Shown: positions 15,882 to 25,217 of the stretch, in pieces | How the letters are laid out: each line of letters opens with the position of its first letter | Numbering within the stretch: position 1 is the first letter of the stretch | Assembly (NCBI GenBank): GCA_016716435.1 | Contig: JADJWI010000007.1 | Location: forward strand, 124,001-188,000 | DNA: 64,000 nt | Direction of reading: 5' to 3' | Source of the DNA: Acidobacteriota bacterium | GTDB lineage: Bacteria; Acidobacteriota; Blastocatellia; Pyrinomonadales; Pyrinomonadaceae | Made by a program: the position numbers and the translations under genes | Notes under the pieces: generated by a model | Database searches by the model: none | Seen by the model: only the letters and a program-made list of their open reading frames with translations | What the model was told of the DNA's origin: nothing

Positions 15882-16469
15882 ATGTTCTGCCCAAAATGCG
15901 GCTCCGAAAATGCCCCCGATTCGGTTTATTGCAAAAAGTGCGGTTCGGTCGTGGAACCTGAAGAGGAAACGCGCGTGGCCAAACGCAAAGAGGATCTGCC
16001 CGTTCGTGACTCGGCAGTGCCGTTATTCTCGATCAATCCGACCTTGCGATTCGTTTGGGCCGGCTATATCTTGACCGCGGCTGCCGCTTTTCTGATAGTC
16101 GCGTTTCTCTCAATACTTTTGCCAGCGGTTTCGCCGATCATTTTTGTGGTAATCGGCTTGTTGTTGCTCTTGATACCCGTCTATTTCCACGCCCGGCAAA
16201 AGCTCTCTCGATACACACTAACAACCGACAAACTTGAGATAGACCACGGTTTGATCTCCCGCACGACGACCAGCCTCCCGCTCACGCGTGTGCAGGATGT
16301 GACCGTCAAGTCGACGATCACTCAGCGGCTGCTCGGGCTAGGCGATATAATCGTCGACAACGCCGGGACGGACGGCGATCGGCTTGTCTTTGCCAATATC
16401 GACCGCCCGCGGAAGTATGCCGACATCTTGCTCGACCAAGTGCAGAAGAAGGCCGGCGACCGGTTTTAG
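15882..16469 (+). CDS. Zinc-ribbon and bPH2 (YdbT-like PH domain) membrane protein
   Basis: A 195-residue inner-membrane protein. Residues 1-25 are a zinc ribbon with two CXXC pairs (CPKCGS and CKKCGS). Two hydrophobic helices at about 55-105 (AAAAFLIVAFLSILL and IIFVVIGLLLLLIPVYF) precede a bacterial PH domain (bPH2) with YTLTTDKLEIDHGLISRTTTSLPLTRVQDVTV. The function of such proteins is unknown; they probably read something at the membrane face. It lies 5 bases before rfbB, so the two may be cotranscribed. Confidence 0.85.
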   Translation: MFCPKCGSENAPDSVYCKKCGSVVEPEEETRVAKRKEDLPVRDSAVPLFSINPTLRFVWAGYILTAAAAFLIVAFLSILLPAVSPIIFVVIGLLLLLIPVYFHARQKLSRYTLTTDKLEIDHGLISRTTTSLPLTRVQDVTVKSTITQRLLGLGDIIVDNAGTDGDRLVFANIDRPRKYADILLDQVQKKAGDRF

Positions 16470-16474
16470 TTGTT

Positions 16475-17494
16475 ATGAAGAAGATCTTTGTTACCGGCGG
16501 TGCCGGATTTATTGGTTCGGCGTTCATTCGGCAGGTGCTTGATGAGCAGCCGGAGGTCGCGATAGTTGACTTTGACGCACTGACCTACGCCGGCAACCTG
16601 GAAAATCTCTCGGGCGTTGATCCGACGCGGCATCAGTTCATCAAAGGTGATATCTGCGACCGAACGGCGGTTCTCGAGGCGATGCCCGAAGGCTGCGACG
16701 CGGTCTTTAACTTTGCCGCCGAGTCGCACGTTGACCGCAGCATCCATTCGGCCGACGAGTTTCTGCGAACGAACATCATTGGCACTCAGGTCCTGCTCGA
16801 TGCGGCAAGGGCGAAAGGCGTCCGGCGGTTTGTGCAGGTCTCGACCGACGAGGTGATGGGAACGCTGCCCGAGGATGATTCGGCGTTCTTCACCGAGGCC
16901 TCGCCGCTCGAGCCGAATTCGCCCTATGCGGCCTCAAAGGCTGCGGCCGAGTTTGTCGTCCGGGCCGCGAGAGAGACGTTCGGCGTCGATGCCGTCATCA
17001 CCCGATGCGGCAACAACTACGGCCCGCGACAATTCCCGGAGAAGCTGATCCCGCTGATGATCGCCAACGCGATGAACGACGAGCCGCTGCCGGTCTACGG
17101 CGATGGACAAAATGTGCGCGATTGGATATTCGTTGACGACCATTGCCGGGCGATATGGCTCGCCTACGAAAAAGGAAATGCGGGCGAGGCGTACAACATC
17201 GGTGCCCGAAACGAACGCCGGAACCTTGAGGTGGTTAGGGCTATTCTCGACGCACTCGGCAAACCGGAGAGCCTGATCAGGTACGTTGATGACCGGCTCG
17301 GGCACGACCGCCGCTACGCCATCGACCCAATTAAGGCGGAAACCGAACTTGGCTGGCGGCCGCGTGTAACGTGGGAAGAAGGGCTCGCGGCGACGATCGA
17401 TTGGTATCGCGAAAATCAGCCGTGGGTCGAGCACATCCGCAATGGCGCGTACCGCGAGTATTACAAGACGATGTACGGAACGGCACTGGGTTAA
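16475..17494 (+). CDS. rfbB: dTDP-glucose 4,6-dehydratase
   Basis: A 339-residue NAD-dependent short-chain (extended SDR) enzyme that turns dTDP-glucose into dTDP-4-keto-6-deoxyglucose, the step leading to dTDP-rhamnose and related sugars. The NAD site GGAGFIGS is at residues 8-15, the dehydratase signature T124-D125-E126 is in STDEVMG, and the catalytic Y151-x3-K155 is in YAASK. RYAIDPIKAETELGW and the C-terminal WYREN end are standard. rfbA, rfbC and rfbD are not adjacent. The product could feed the polysaccharide genes at 50-56 kb, which is an inference. Confidence 0.93.
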   Translation: MKKIFVTGGAGFIGSAFIRQVLDEQPEVAIVDFDALTYAGNLENLSGVDPTRHQFIKGDICDRTAVLEAMPEGCDAVFNFAAESHVDRSIHSADEFLRTNIIGTQVLLDAARAKGVRRFVQVSTDEVMGTLPEDDSAFFTEASPLEPNSPYAASKAAAEFVVRAARETFGVDAVITRCGNNYGPRQFPEKLIPLMIANAMNDEPLPVYGDGQNVRDWIFVDDHCRAIWLAYEKGNAGEAYNIGARNERRNLEVVRAILDALGKPESLIRYVDDRLGHDRRYAIDPIKAETELGWRPRVTWEEGLAATIDWYRENQPWVEHIRNGAYREYYKTMYGTALG

Positions 17495-17498
17495 GGCA

Positions 17499-17888
17499 AT
17501 GAAAAAGATCGCACTTTCACTAGCGGCAGTGTTTCTTGCTTGTTTGGCCGTTCCTGGTCAAAAGGCCGAACCGAACCGGATCAGCTTCGAGCGGGGCAAA
17601 ACGTCCGCGACGGTAACTGGAACGCTTGCGAACAACGAGGAGATGGATCTCACCTTCGCGGCAAGAGCCGGGCAAACCGTGAAACTGAAAGTTACATCAC
17701 AACCGAAAGGCAATTTGTTCGATTTTCGCATCGCGGGAGACGGTTTCGAACTCGAGACCGACTACGACAGCTACTCGGAATACAGCTTCACGGCGCCGGA
17801 GACGGGCGATTATCTTCTCTACGTCCGGAAGCGGCCGACCGAGCGGGTTCGCCGAGCGAAGTTTTTTATGCGTGTGGAAATAAATTAG
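17499..17888 (+). CDS. Small exported beta-rich protein
   Basis: A 129-residue exported protein starting 4 bases after rfbB. A signal peptide (residues 1-19, ending CLAVPGQ) precedes a single beta-sandwich-like domain with RAGQTVKLKVTSQ and FTAPETGDYLLYVRK, the pattern of the bacterial pre-peptidase C-terminal (PPC) / beta-sandwich modules that accompany secreted enzymes. Alone it has no catalytic residues. Cotranscription with rfbB and the following YceI gene is possible. Confidence 0.72.
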   Translation: MKKIALSLAAVFLACLAVPGQKAEPNRISFERGKTSATVTGTLANNEEMDLTFAARAGQTVKLKVTSQPKGNLFDFRIAGDGFELETDYDSYSEYSFTAPETGDYLLYVRKRPTERVRRAKFFMRVEIN

Positions 17889-17918
17889 CGATCACAGGAA
17901 ATTAGAATCGGAGGAAAG

Positions 17919-18608
17919 ATGAAAAGACTATTCGTATTCGCGTTGGCAGGGGCATTGGGGTTGGCGGCATTTACGTTTTCGGGCGCGGAGGCCGTTCAGC
18001 CAAACATCGAGGAACGCTTCTCGGCAGAGGCCGGAGCGACTGCGGCGGGCGAGACCGGCAAGTACGCATTTGACCGGGCACACTCGGCGATCGGCTTTCG
18101 CGTCAAGCACATGGGGCTGGTCGAGGTCCCGGGCTATTTCCGCGATTTCACGGGCGAGGTCAGCTACAACGCCGAGGACGTGACTAAGTCGTCCGTCTCG
18201 TTCACCGCTAAAATGACGAGCGTTGATACAGGCGTCGAAGCCCGTGATAATCACCTGCGTACAAAAGATTTTTTCGAGGTAGAAACTTACCCGGAAATGA
18301 CTTTCACAAGCACAAAGGTCGAGAAGAGCGGGGATTCGCTGCGGGTGACCGGGAACCTGAAAATGAAGGATGTGACGAAGTCGATCACTTTTCCGGTCAG
18401 GGTAACGGGATTCCTGCCGGGCAATCAGCGTAACGGCCCACGGATGGGTGCCGTTGCCGAGACGACCATCAATCGGCGTGATTTCAACGTAAATTACGGC
18501 GGGAATCTTCCGGGAACTGAAACACCGGTGCTGTCAAATGACATCGCGGTCTGGCTGCAGATCGAAGCGATCAAGCCGCTCGAGGCAAAGCCGGCCGCGG
18601 CTCAATAG
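17919..18608 (+). CDS. YceI family exported lipid-binding protein
   Basis: A 229-residue exported protein with a YceI domain at about 45-215. These are lipocalin-like beta-barrels that bind isoprenoid quinones or other polyprenoid lipids in the periplasm. GKYAFDRAHSAIGFRVKHMGLVEVPGYF and VSFTAKMTSVDTGVEARDNHLRTKDFFEVE are diagnostic, as is NRRDFNVNYGG. The signal peptide is followed by an unusual 20-residue Ala/Glu-rich spacer. A strong GGAGG precedes the ATG. Followed by a two-way terminator. Confidence 0.92.
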   Translation: MKRLFVFALAGALGLAAFTFSGAEAVQPNIEERFSAEAGATAAGETGKYAFDRAHSAIGFRVKHMGLVEVPGYFRDFTGEVSYNAEDVTKSSVSFTAKMTSVDTGVEARDNHLRTKDFFEVETYPEMTFTSTKVEKSGDSLRVTGNLKMKDVTKSITFPVRVTGFLPGNQRNGPRMGAVAETTINRRDFNVNYGGNLPGTETPVLSNDIAVWLQIEAIKPLEAKPAAAQ

Positions 18609-18626
18609 TCCGATCGAAAATCAAAA

Positions 18627-18655
18627 CGGCCGGCTGAGAAGCCGGCCTTTCTTTT
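18627..18655. terminator. Bidirectional terminator
   Basis: GGCCGGCT-GAGA-AGCCGGCC stem with T-rich tails on both strands, between the convergent YceI and VanX-like genes. Confidence 0.85.
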
Positions 18656-18670
18656 AGATTCTACGTTACA

Positions 18671-19357
18671 TCAGTTCCTTGACGCCTCTTCGAAGGATAT
18701 GTCGTAGATCGCGTAGCTCTCCCAGTCTTTGTAATCGAAGTGCCACCATTCATTGGCGTTGACGGTAAAGCCTTCGGCCTCCATCAGCCTGCGGAGCAGG
18801 TCGCGGTTCCTGCGTTCTTCCTCGGTGCCGCCGGCGTACTCGGGCGAGGCTCGCTCGGTGAATTCATCGTAGTCAGAAGGCATCGGGATCGGCTTGCCGG
18901 ACTTTAGGTCGAAAATGCTCAGATCGACCGCACAGCCGCGGTTATGCTTTGATCCGCGTTCCGGATTGGCGACAAATTTACGCTTGTCCTCCGGTGTCAC
19001 TTCCCAAAAAAGCTTCGTGATCGCCCACGGCCGGTAGCCGTCATAGATAACGAGTCCAAGCCCGTCGGCGGCAAGCTTTTTGTGAACCCTTACGACCGCT
19101 TCTGCCGCGGGCCGCTGGAGAAAAGCCCTGGCTTCGGGATAGACCTTTTTGCCGACAAAGTTGTTGTCGGTCGCATAGCGAATGTCGAGTTTTATGGTCG
19201 CGTCGAGCTTATTTAGTTCGATCAAATCTGCCTCTCGTTTGTTTTCTTCTTTTGGAGGGCCGTTTTGCCCCGATATTCCGATCGCACCCGCAAAAAAGAA
19301 AAGCACGGCCGCAATAAACAGCCGTCGCCTTTCTGCTGCGGTCTTCGCTATTTTCAT
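18671..19357 (-). CDS. D-alanyl-D-alanine dipeptidase (VanX/DdpX, M15D)
   Basis: A 228-residue zinc dipeptidase, predicted to be exported or membrane-anchored through its N-terminal hydrophobic segment (residues 12-30). The zinc site is complete: H138 and D145 in SKHNRGCAVDL and H206 with the catalytic base E203 in NEWWHFDY. VIYDGYRPW is also conserved. Enzymes of this family split D-Ala-D-Ala; in VanX clusters this supports vancomycin resistance, but here there is no VanH, VanA or VanRS, so a role in peptidoglycan turnover is more likely. It starts 6 bases after the upstream gene's stop. Confidence 0.9.
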   Translation of the reverse strand: MKIAKTAAERRRLFIAAVLFFFAGAIGISGQNGPPKEENKREADLIELNKLDATIKLDIRYATDNNFVGKKVYPEARAFLQRPAAEAVVRVHKKLAADGLGLVIYDGYRPWAITKLFWEVTPEDKRKFVANPERGSKHNRGCAVDLSIFDLKSGKPIPMPSDYDEFTERASPEYAGGTEEERRNRDLLRRLMEAEGFTVNANEWWHFDYKDWESYAIYDISFEEASRN

Positions 19358-19363
19358 CTTTAC

Positions 19364-20428
19364 CTATTGATCGGCCGGCTTATCCTCGACGTAAGGCTCT
19401 TCGTCCTCATCGCGGATGATGACCTCGGTTCCGAACTTCTGATAGTCGCGAAAGCGGATCAGGTTCCGAGTCTCATAATTACGCGAGCCCTCGCGGATGG
19501 TCAAGCGAACATCGGAGACGAGCGGCAAAAGGTATCGCTCTTCAGCGATGACGGTCCAATCGTAGTCTATTATCCGGCGAGCAGCGGTGATGGGGAAATC
19601 TTTCGGAATGCCGACGGAGTCGCTCTCGATGCGAAGAACGCGTTTCAACTCGCGGTCGATCCACATCCGCCCGCGGATGCCCGTAACAGTGGACTGCGTA
19701 TTGGCCCCGGTCGCGCGGATCTGCTGCCGGGCCTTTTCAACATCTATCTCAAAATCAAGCACGATCGCCCGCCGGCCGCGAAGCTCGTCCGTATCGACGA
19801 GCTCAAAGCGCGTTTCGCTCTCGGGCTTAAAGATCAGTGCAAGAACCGTGACGAACTCGCCGGTCGAACTCGTCCCGCCTACCTCTTCATATGTTCGTTT
19901 CGGCCCTTGATCTGCTTGAACGGCACCGTTTACCGAAAGGACCCGATATTCTTCCTCGCCGCTCGCACGGTAACTAACGCCAACGACCAGCCGGTCAAGA
20001 TTGCGGAAGTTCCCGGTTCCGGCAAATGAAGCCGATCGCTGGATGAGCTGTTTGACCACGAAATCCGGCATCTGATCGACCGCCTCCAGCGTATTCGCCC
20101 GCGTCTCCTTTAAGATCGCATCAGTTTCGGCAGAGCTTGGCCGCTCGGCTGCGGTAGGATTTACGCGGCGACGCTCGGCTTCATCAAGTGCACGGCGAAG
20201 CTCCGGATCATTGCGGCTCTTTGTTCGCGTGAGCGAGCGGAGGCCATCGGTGAGAGCGAAGCCGATGCCGCGAACCCTCAGAGCTTCAAGGATCTCGGCC
20301 CGGTCGCTCGACCTTGCCTCAAGGGCGTAGAGCAGGCGGACGTATTCCTGCTGGGTCAGCGGCTTTTCCTGTGCCGCGGCCGGCAAAGCGAGAAGTAGTG
20401 CTAGAGAGAGAACGATAAAGATCTTCAT
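19364..20428 (-). CDS. Exported protein, possibly LolA-like fold
   Basis: A 354-residue exported protein with a signal peptide ending LPAAAQ. Residues about 25-110 are helical and charged, with PLTQQEYVRLLYALE at the start resembling a repeat that counts out helices; the rest (115-340) is beta-rich with MPDFVVKQLIQR, GRMWIDRELKRVLRIES and DYDWTVIAEERYLLP, a pattern like LolA/outer-membrane lipoprotein-sorting folds often met in Acidobacteria. I cannot name a function. It is cotranscribed with the VanX-like dipeptidase downstream. Confidence 0.7.
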   Translation of the reverse strand: MKIFIVLSLALLLALPAAAQEKPLTQQEYVRLLYALEARSSDRAEILEALRVRGIGFALTDGLRSLTRTKSRNDPELRRALDEAERRRVNPTAAERPSSAETDAILKETRANTLEAVDQMPDFVVKQLIQRSASFAGTGNFRNLDRLVVGVSYRASGEEEYRVLSVNGAVQADQGPKRTYEEVGGTSSTGEFVTVLALIFKPESETRFELVDTDELRGRRAIVLDFEIDVEKARQQIRATGANTQSTVTGIRGRMWIDRELKRVLRIESDSVGIPKDFPITAARRIIDYDWTVIAEERYLLPLVSDVRLTIREGSRNYETRNLIRFRDYQKFGTEVIIRDEDEEPYVEDKPADQ

Positions 20429-20495
20429 TGAATCTTGTGATGCCGCCGGTCAAGCGGCGGTTTGCCCTTCTCCTCTTATAAGGACGGGCAATAAA

Positions 20496-20528
20496 ACGGG
20501 CGGAACGCTTTTTCGACGCTCCGCCCAG
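20496..20528 (-). terminator. Terminator after the PilZ gene
   Basis: Imperfect 11-bp arms (GGGCGGAGCG type) around a short loop, with GTTTTATT on the minus strand after the stem. It lies 30 bases beyond the PilZ gene stop. Confidence 0.7.
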
Positions 20529-20557
20529 TTATGATATCTCAGAAACCGTGGATCAGC

Positions 20558-20959
20558 TTAGTTGACCCACTCTTCATCGTAGTTAAGCTGCCAGTGGCGG
20601 GTTGCCCAGCGTTCGGCGGCTTCCATTGCAGTAGATCTCCACTTCTTCGCATTCTGGAGAATAGACAAAGCTGCGAGCGGCTTGCTCGGATCGCGTTCAA
20701 CACGGATGACCCGGGTCGTAACGTCGATTATCGGCTTATCTTCTTCCAGGACCCGAAGGCGGACCTCGCTTCCGACCGGCGGAAGCACCTCAAGATTGAC
20801 CAGTGCGCTGGTTTCGCCGATATTCTCGGTCGTTCCGGCAACGCTGACCCTTTTTCCACTTTCACCATCGGTCCATGAGACCTTTACCGGCATATTTGCC
20901 AATATGCGATGATGAAGGGGCGTCTTATAAGACGAAGTTGCGTACTCTATTTGTGCCAT
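20558..20959 (-). CDS. PilZ-domain protein
   Basis: A 133-residue single-domain protein resembling PilZ domains, which bind cyclic di-GMP or act as adaptors for motility and secretion. The beta-barrel pattern is present (VKVSWTDGESGKRVSVAGTTENIGETSALVNLE, then VGSEVRLRVLEE), with the N/E-x-GETSALV segment in the place of the D/NxSxxG motif; the RxxxR arm appears weak or missing, so nucleotide binding is not assured. The start at 20959 has AAGGGGGA 12 bases upstream. It is divergent from the TonB receptor across a long gap. Confidence 0.7.
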   Translation of the reverse strand: MAQIEYATSSYKTPLHHRILANMPVKVSWTDGESGKRVSVAGTTENIGETSALVNLEVLPPVGSEVRLRVLEEDKPIIDVTTRVIRVERDPSKPLAALSILQNAKKWRSTAMEAAERWATRHWQLNYDEEWVN

Positions 20960-21757
20960 ATTAGAAAAATCCCCCTTGTTTCCTATTCCAAAATCGATAA
21001 TCAAATTCCCTGCAGGTGAAAAATGCCCGGCAAATCTATGGCATTTTTACAAAAAAGTCAACTTTCAAGACGCCCCATTTCGGCAACTTGAAAAAACTTT
21101 ACTGAGAGCCTTTGATGCCGGAAAATCATGAAAAGGTTTTCCGCAGAAAAAATGAGTCAAAAAACTCCGTAATACCTATGCCTTTCGCCCTTTTTTCTCG
21201 CACAGATTCAAACGGGAAAGGACAAAATTTCCGAACTGTTAACTTTCCGGTAACTTAAGCAAGATAAGCTTTTACGCTCGCTTATCCAATTTGCACTGCC
21301 GCCGCTTTTGCGGAACTCAAATTGCGTCATTAAGGTTTGAAAACGCAGATCAGCCTTCCCACATTGTCCCGTCTGGAGTTACTCCGGTATCGGATCAAGA
21401 CGCTAAAGGTCTGTGAATGCAATGGTAATCAAGATTTTCGTATTACGAGCGCAAGCCGGGATCAAATAGACGGCCGCTCGGTGAAATTCAAAAAACAGGA
21501 AAAAAATCCGAAAAATTCGAGAAAGTGGATTTCTCACGGTGTCGGACAGGATCTTTTCCTCAGCTTTTTCGAAGAAAAAGAAGTTTGGAGATGGTTACAA
21601 GGCGGGTTTTCGATGGATTTCAAAAACAGGCTCAGAAAAATAAAGAGTTAACCTGGAATTCACATCAGCAAAATAGACTTTAGAGTTTCATTCAGCGTCG
21701 CCTCGAGCTTTTAATACAAAACCGTCGCTGAATGAAAAAACGACAGGAATAAAAAAA
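20960..21757. other. Long AT-rich intergenic region before the TonB receptor
   Basis: About 800 bases, clearly more AT-rich than the flanking genes. One open frame (21337-21651) is basic and has no recognisable features, so I do not call it a gene. Many A/T tracts could bend DNA or hold promoters; no single promoter is convincing. The last 70 bases carry a perfect inverted repeat described separately. Confidence 0.55.
21686..21737 (+). promoter_or_regulatory. Perfect 12-bp inverted repeat just before the TonB receptor start
   Basis: TTTCATTCAGCG at 21686-21697 and CGCTGAATGAAA at 21726-21737 form a 12-bp perfect stem around a 28-base loop, ending about 20 bases before the ATG and about 5 bases before the AGGAA ribosome site. 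In RNA it would fold in the 5' leader; as DNA it could be an operator. The T/A ends could also read as a weak terminator, but no T-run follows. Confidence 0.6.
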
Positions 21758-24700
21758 ATGGAACAAAACAGAACGATCAAAGCGCTATCAAGGGCCGGGT
21801 TCTGCATCGCATTTGTGATCGCGGCCGTCCTCATTCAATCGGGTGCTGTTTTCGCTCAGGTAACGACGTCTGCTATTTCCGGCCGCGTTACTGACGGAAC
21901 CGGAAACCCGGTTGCGGGTGTAACTATAGAAGCTGTTCACGTACCTTCGGGTTCGGCTTACAGCACAACATCGAACTCATCCGGATTTTATAATCTTCCG
22001 GCCGTTCGCGTTGGCGGCCCTTATACGGTCAAGGCCATCGCAGCCGGATTTAATGAACAGACCCGAGAGAACATTCAGCTCGGCCTCGGTACGACCGGCA
22101 CGGTCAATTTTGACCTTAGTGCGGCAATTGACGTTGAGGTCACGGTCGAAGCCGATCAGATCTTTTCGGAAGAACGGACCGGTGCCTCGACCAACGTCGA
22201 CCGGCAGTTGGTCACGAACCTGCCGACCCTTGGCCGTACGATCAATGACTTTACCCGTCTGACGCCGCAAGCCGGCGGCGGAGGTACCTTTGCCGGACAG
22301 GATAACCGGCTCAACAACATCACGGTTGACGGTTCTTACTTCAACAACTCATTCGGTCTGGCCGGACAGCCGGGGCAGCGAACCGGCGTTTCGCCGATCT
22401 CGCTTGATGCGATCGAAGAGTTTCAGGTAAACGTAGCTCCGTACGATGTCCGCCAGGGCAACTTCACCGGTGCCGGCGTCAACACCGTTACCCGGAGCGG
22501 TACGAATGATTATCGCGGATCGGTCTACTACATCTATCGGACGCCCGGACTTACCGGTAAAGATGCCGGCGACAACGAGATCAACCGCGGCGAGTTTGAC
22601 TATCGTACGTGGGGATTCCGCGTCGGAGGTCCGTTGCCTTTCTTCCGATTTGGTGAAGGCGGCCCGGGTTTCATTACGGGTAAGGATAAGCTGTTCTTCT
22701 TCTTCAGTTATGAGGACGAGAAGCTTTCAGGCCCTGGTCTTTCGCTTCGGCCTCGCCAGGCCGGTGAAACCGCCGGCGGCAGCGTTTCCCGCGTGCTACA
22801 ATCCGACCTGGAACAGGTGAGCAATTTTGTTCGCACCAATTTCGGTTACGAGACCGGTCCGATCACCGGCTACAACAGCGATACCGTCGGTAAAAAGTAT
22901 CTCTTCCGTACGGACTACAACATCAACGTCAACAACAAGGTCAATTTCCGTTACATTCAGCTCGATTCGAATACTGACGTACCGCTCTCGACCTCGTCGT
23001 CACTCGGTTTCGGCCGGTCACGAGCCCCGAGCGGAGCGTTCACTTATCAGAATTCGAACTACAAGATCCTTGAGAACATCCGTTCGTGGGTCGGTGAGTG
23101 GACAAGCGTCTTCAGCCCCCGAGTTTCGAACAGCCTGCTTATGGGCTTTACGAAGCAAGACGAAAGCCGCGACTCGCTCGGCACGATATTCCCGTTCATT
23201 GACATTCTTGAGGGTGGCTCGACCTACATTTCGCTCGGTTTTGAACCGTTCACACCGAACAACGAACTGCGTTACAAGTCGTTCCAGGTTCAGGACAACC
23301 TTTCGTTCTTCCTCGATCGGCACAACATAACGGCCGGTGTCAGCTACGAGAATTATCGTTCAGAGAACGTATTCTTCCCGGGCTCGCAGAGTGCTTACGT
23401 TTACAACTCGCTCGCCGATTTCTTCGAGGATGCGAACGGATTTCTTGCGAATCCGAACCGGACAACATCGCCGGTCAATCTGCGACGCTTCCAGGTTCGC
23501 TGGTCGAACATTCCCGGCCTCGATAAGCCGCTTCAGCCGTTGGAGGTCCAGTACGTTGGCTTCTATGGCCAGGATCAGTGGAAGGTAGCGGACAATTTCT
23601 CGCTTACCTACGGCCTTCGTATGGACGTTCCGTTCTTCGGAGATACCGGCTTTACGAATGCTCAGGCGAACGGCTTTACGTTCCGCGATGAGACGGGGGC
23701 TTCGGTACAATACCAGACACAGCAGCTCCCCGAGGCGAACATTCTTTGGTCGCCCCGCGTTGGCTTTAACTGGACCCCATTCAACAAGTCATGGTTGCAG
23801 GTTCGCGGCGGAACCGGAGTTTTCACCGGCCGTCCGGCGTACGTCTGGATCTCGAATCAGATCGGTGAGAACGGTATCCTGACCGGATTCGAGCAGCGTG
23901 ACAACACGACGACCCGCCCGTTCAACCCGAATCCGGATTTCTATAAGCAACCGGCGACGGGCCTGCCGGCAGCAAGCTACGGATTGGCGATTACGAATCC
24001 GGATTTCCGTTTCCCGCAGATCTGGCGTTCGTCGGTCGGTGTGGATGTTCGCATGCCGCTGGGTTTCATCGGTGGTGTTGAGTACATCTATAACCGCGAT
24101 GTCAATGGCGTTTATTACATCAACGCCAATCTCGCCCCGGCAAACACCGCATTCACAGGCGTCGACGCAAGGCCGCGTTGGACGACCTCGAACCGCATCA
24201 ACAGCAACGTCACGAGTGCGATCGTTCTGAAAAACCAGGACGTTGGACGTTCATCGAACCTCGCCTTCACCCTGGAGCGGCCGTTCAAGAACGGGCTCTA
24301 TTTGAAGGCTGCCTACAGCTACGGTGAGTCGAAGAACACTGTTGACCCGGGTTCGATCGCATTTGGCTCGTGGAACAACAACCCGCATCCGGGCGACCCG
24401 AATAACCCCGGCCTCGGCTACAGCTTTGCTTCGCCGCGGAACCGGATATTCGGTGTGTTTTCATACCGGAAAGAGTACTTCAAGTTCGGTGCCACTTCCG
24501 TTTCGATGTTCTGGGAAACGCGAAATGGCGGCAACGGAAGTTACCGCTTTTCGGGCGACCTGAACGGCGATGGCGGAACCAGCAACGACCTGATCTATAT
24601 TCCGCGGGATGCTTCGGAAATGAATTTCGAGGAATTTACTTCCAGTGGAACTACATTCACCGTTGCACAACAGCAGGCCGCATGGGAGAGTTTCATCCAG

Positions 24701-25069
24701 CAAGATGATTACCTATCGAAGAACCGTGGCGGCTATGCTCAGCGCGGAGCGGCGTTCCTGCCGTTTGAGACCCGCGTTGACCTCAACCTGACGCAAGAGG
24801 TTTTCCTCAAAGCGTTCGGCCGGACGCACAGGTTCCAGGTCAGGGCTGACGTACTCAACTTCGGCAACCTTCTCGACAAGGATTGGGGAGTTGGGCAGGC
24901 CTTTACCTCAACTCAACCGCTTATCGCTCGAGGAGCAGACGCTGATGGACGGGCTCGGTACCGCCTGAGGAACAACGGAAACCAACTGATCTCTTCGCCT
25001 TATGAAAAGACGGCGACCATCGGTGATGTTTACCGGGTGCAGTTGACCTTCCGTTATATCTTCGACTAA
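21758..25069 (+). CDS. TonB-dependent receptor, Oar-like
   Basis: A 1103-residue outer-membrane protein. A signal peptide (to about residue 34, SGAVFAQ) is followed by a carboxypeptidase-regulatory-like beta-sandwich at about 38-130 (ISGRVTDGTGNPVAGVTIEAVH), a plug region (about 140-260, with NNITVDGSYFNNSFG), and a long beta-barrel that ends with an aromatic strand (VQLTFRYIFD). This is the Oar/CirA-like type greatly expanded in Acidobacteria, where substrates are mostly unknown (oligosaccharides, peptides or siderophores are possible). No TonB box is clear. It stands alone between a long leader and a strong terminator. Confidence 0.93.
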   Translation: MEQNRTIKALSRAGFCIAFVIAAVLIQSGAVFAQVTTSAISGRVTDGTGNPVAGVTIEAVHVPSGSAYSTTSNSSGFYNLPAVRVGGPYTVKAIAAGFNEQTRENIQLGLGTTGTVNFDLSAAIDVEVTVEADQIFSEERTGASTNVDRQLVTNLPTLGRTINDFTRLTPQAGGGGTFAGQDNRLNNITVDGSYFNNSFGLAGQPGQRTGVSPISLDAIEEFQVNVAPYDVRQGNFTGAGVNTVTRSGTNDYRGSVYYIYRTPGLTGKDAGDNEINRGEFDYRTWGFRVGGPLPFFRFGEGGPGFITGKDKLFFFFSYEDEKLSGPGLSLRPRQAGETAGGSVSRVLQSDLEQVSNFVRTNFGYETGPITGYNSDTVGKKYLFRTDYNINVNNKVNFRYIQLDSNTDVPLSTSSSLGFGRSRAPSGAFTYQNSNYKILENIRSWVGEWTSVFSPRVSNSLLMGFTKQDESRDSLGTIFPFIDILEGGSTYISLGFEPFTPNNELRYKSFQVQDNLSFFLDRHNITAGVSYENYRSENVFFPGSQSAYVYNSLADFFEDANGFLANPNRTTSPVNLRRFQVRWSNIPGLDKPLQPLEVQYVGFYGQDQWKVADNFSLTYGLRMDVPFFGDTGFTNAQANGFTFRDETGASVQYQTQQLPEANILWSPRVGFNWTPFNKSWLQVRGGTGVFTGRPAYVWISNQIGENGILTGFEQRDNTTTRPFNPNPDFYKQPATGLPAASYGLAITNPDFRFPQIWRSSVGVDVRMPLGFIGGVEYIYNRDVNGVYYINANLAPANTAFTGVDARPRWTTSNRINSNVTSAIVLKNQDVGRSSNLAFTLERPFKNGLYLKAAYSYGESKNTVDPGSIAFGSWNNNPHPGDPNNPGLGYSFASPRNRIFGVFSYRKEYFKFGATSVSMFWETRNGGNGSYRFSGDLNGDGGTSNDLIYIPRDASEMNFEEFTSSGTTFTVAQQQAAWESFIQQDDYLSKNRGGYAQRGAAFLPFETRVDLNLTQEVFLKAFGRTHRFQVRADVLNFGNLLDKDWGVGQAFTSTQPLIARGADADGRARYRLRNNGNQLISSPYEKTATIGDVYRVQLTFRYIFD

Positions 25070-25107
25070 CACGCTCGATCTTCGGATCGAACGGCTAAGC
25101 TAATGAC

Positions 25108-25137
25108 GCCCTCCGAGTTCGCTCGGAGGGCTTTTTT
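25108..25137 (+). terminator. Terminator after the TonB receptor
   Basis: GCCCTCCGAG-TTCG-CTCGGAGGGC stem with six T residues. Confidence 0.93.
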
Positions 25138-25217
25138 GCGGCTTCTAGATCTGAGCCCGGCCGGCGGTTGCTTTTGCTATCGCTTGGGCTCGAAACTAGA
25201 ATAGACAGAGCCCTTCA

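Noticed and set aside
18671..19357. VanX-like gene as a sign of vancomycin resistance
   Set aside because: VanH, VanA and the VanRS regulators are missing; stand-alone D-Ala-D-Ala dipeptidases are common and serve cell-wall turnover.
21337..21651. A 104-codon open frame in the long gap before the TonB receptor
   Set aside because: No ribosome site, very basic, low complexity, no similarity to any known pattern; lies in AT-rich noncoding DNA.
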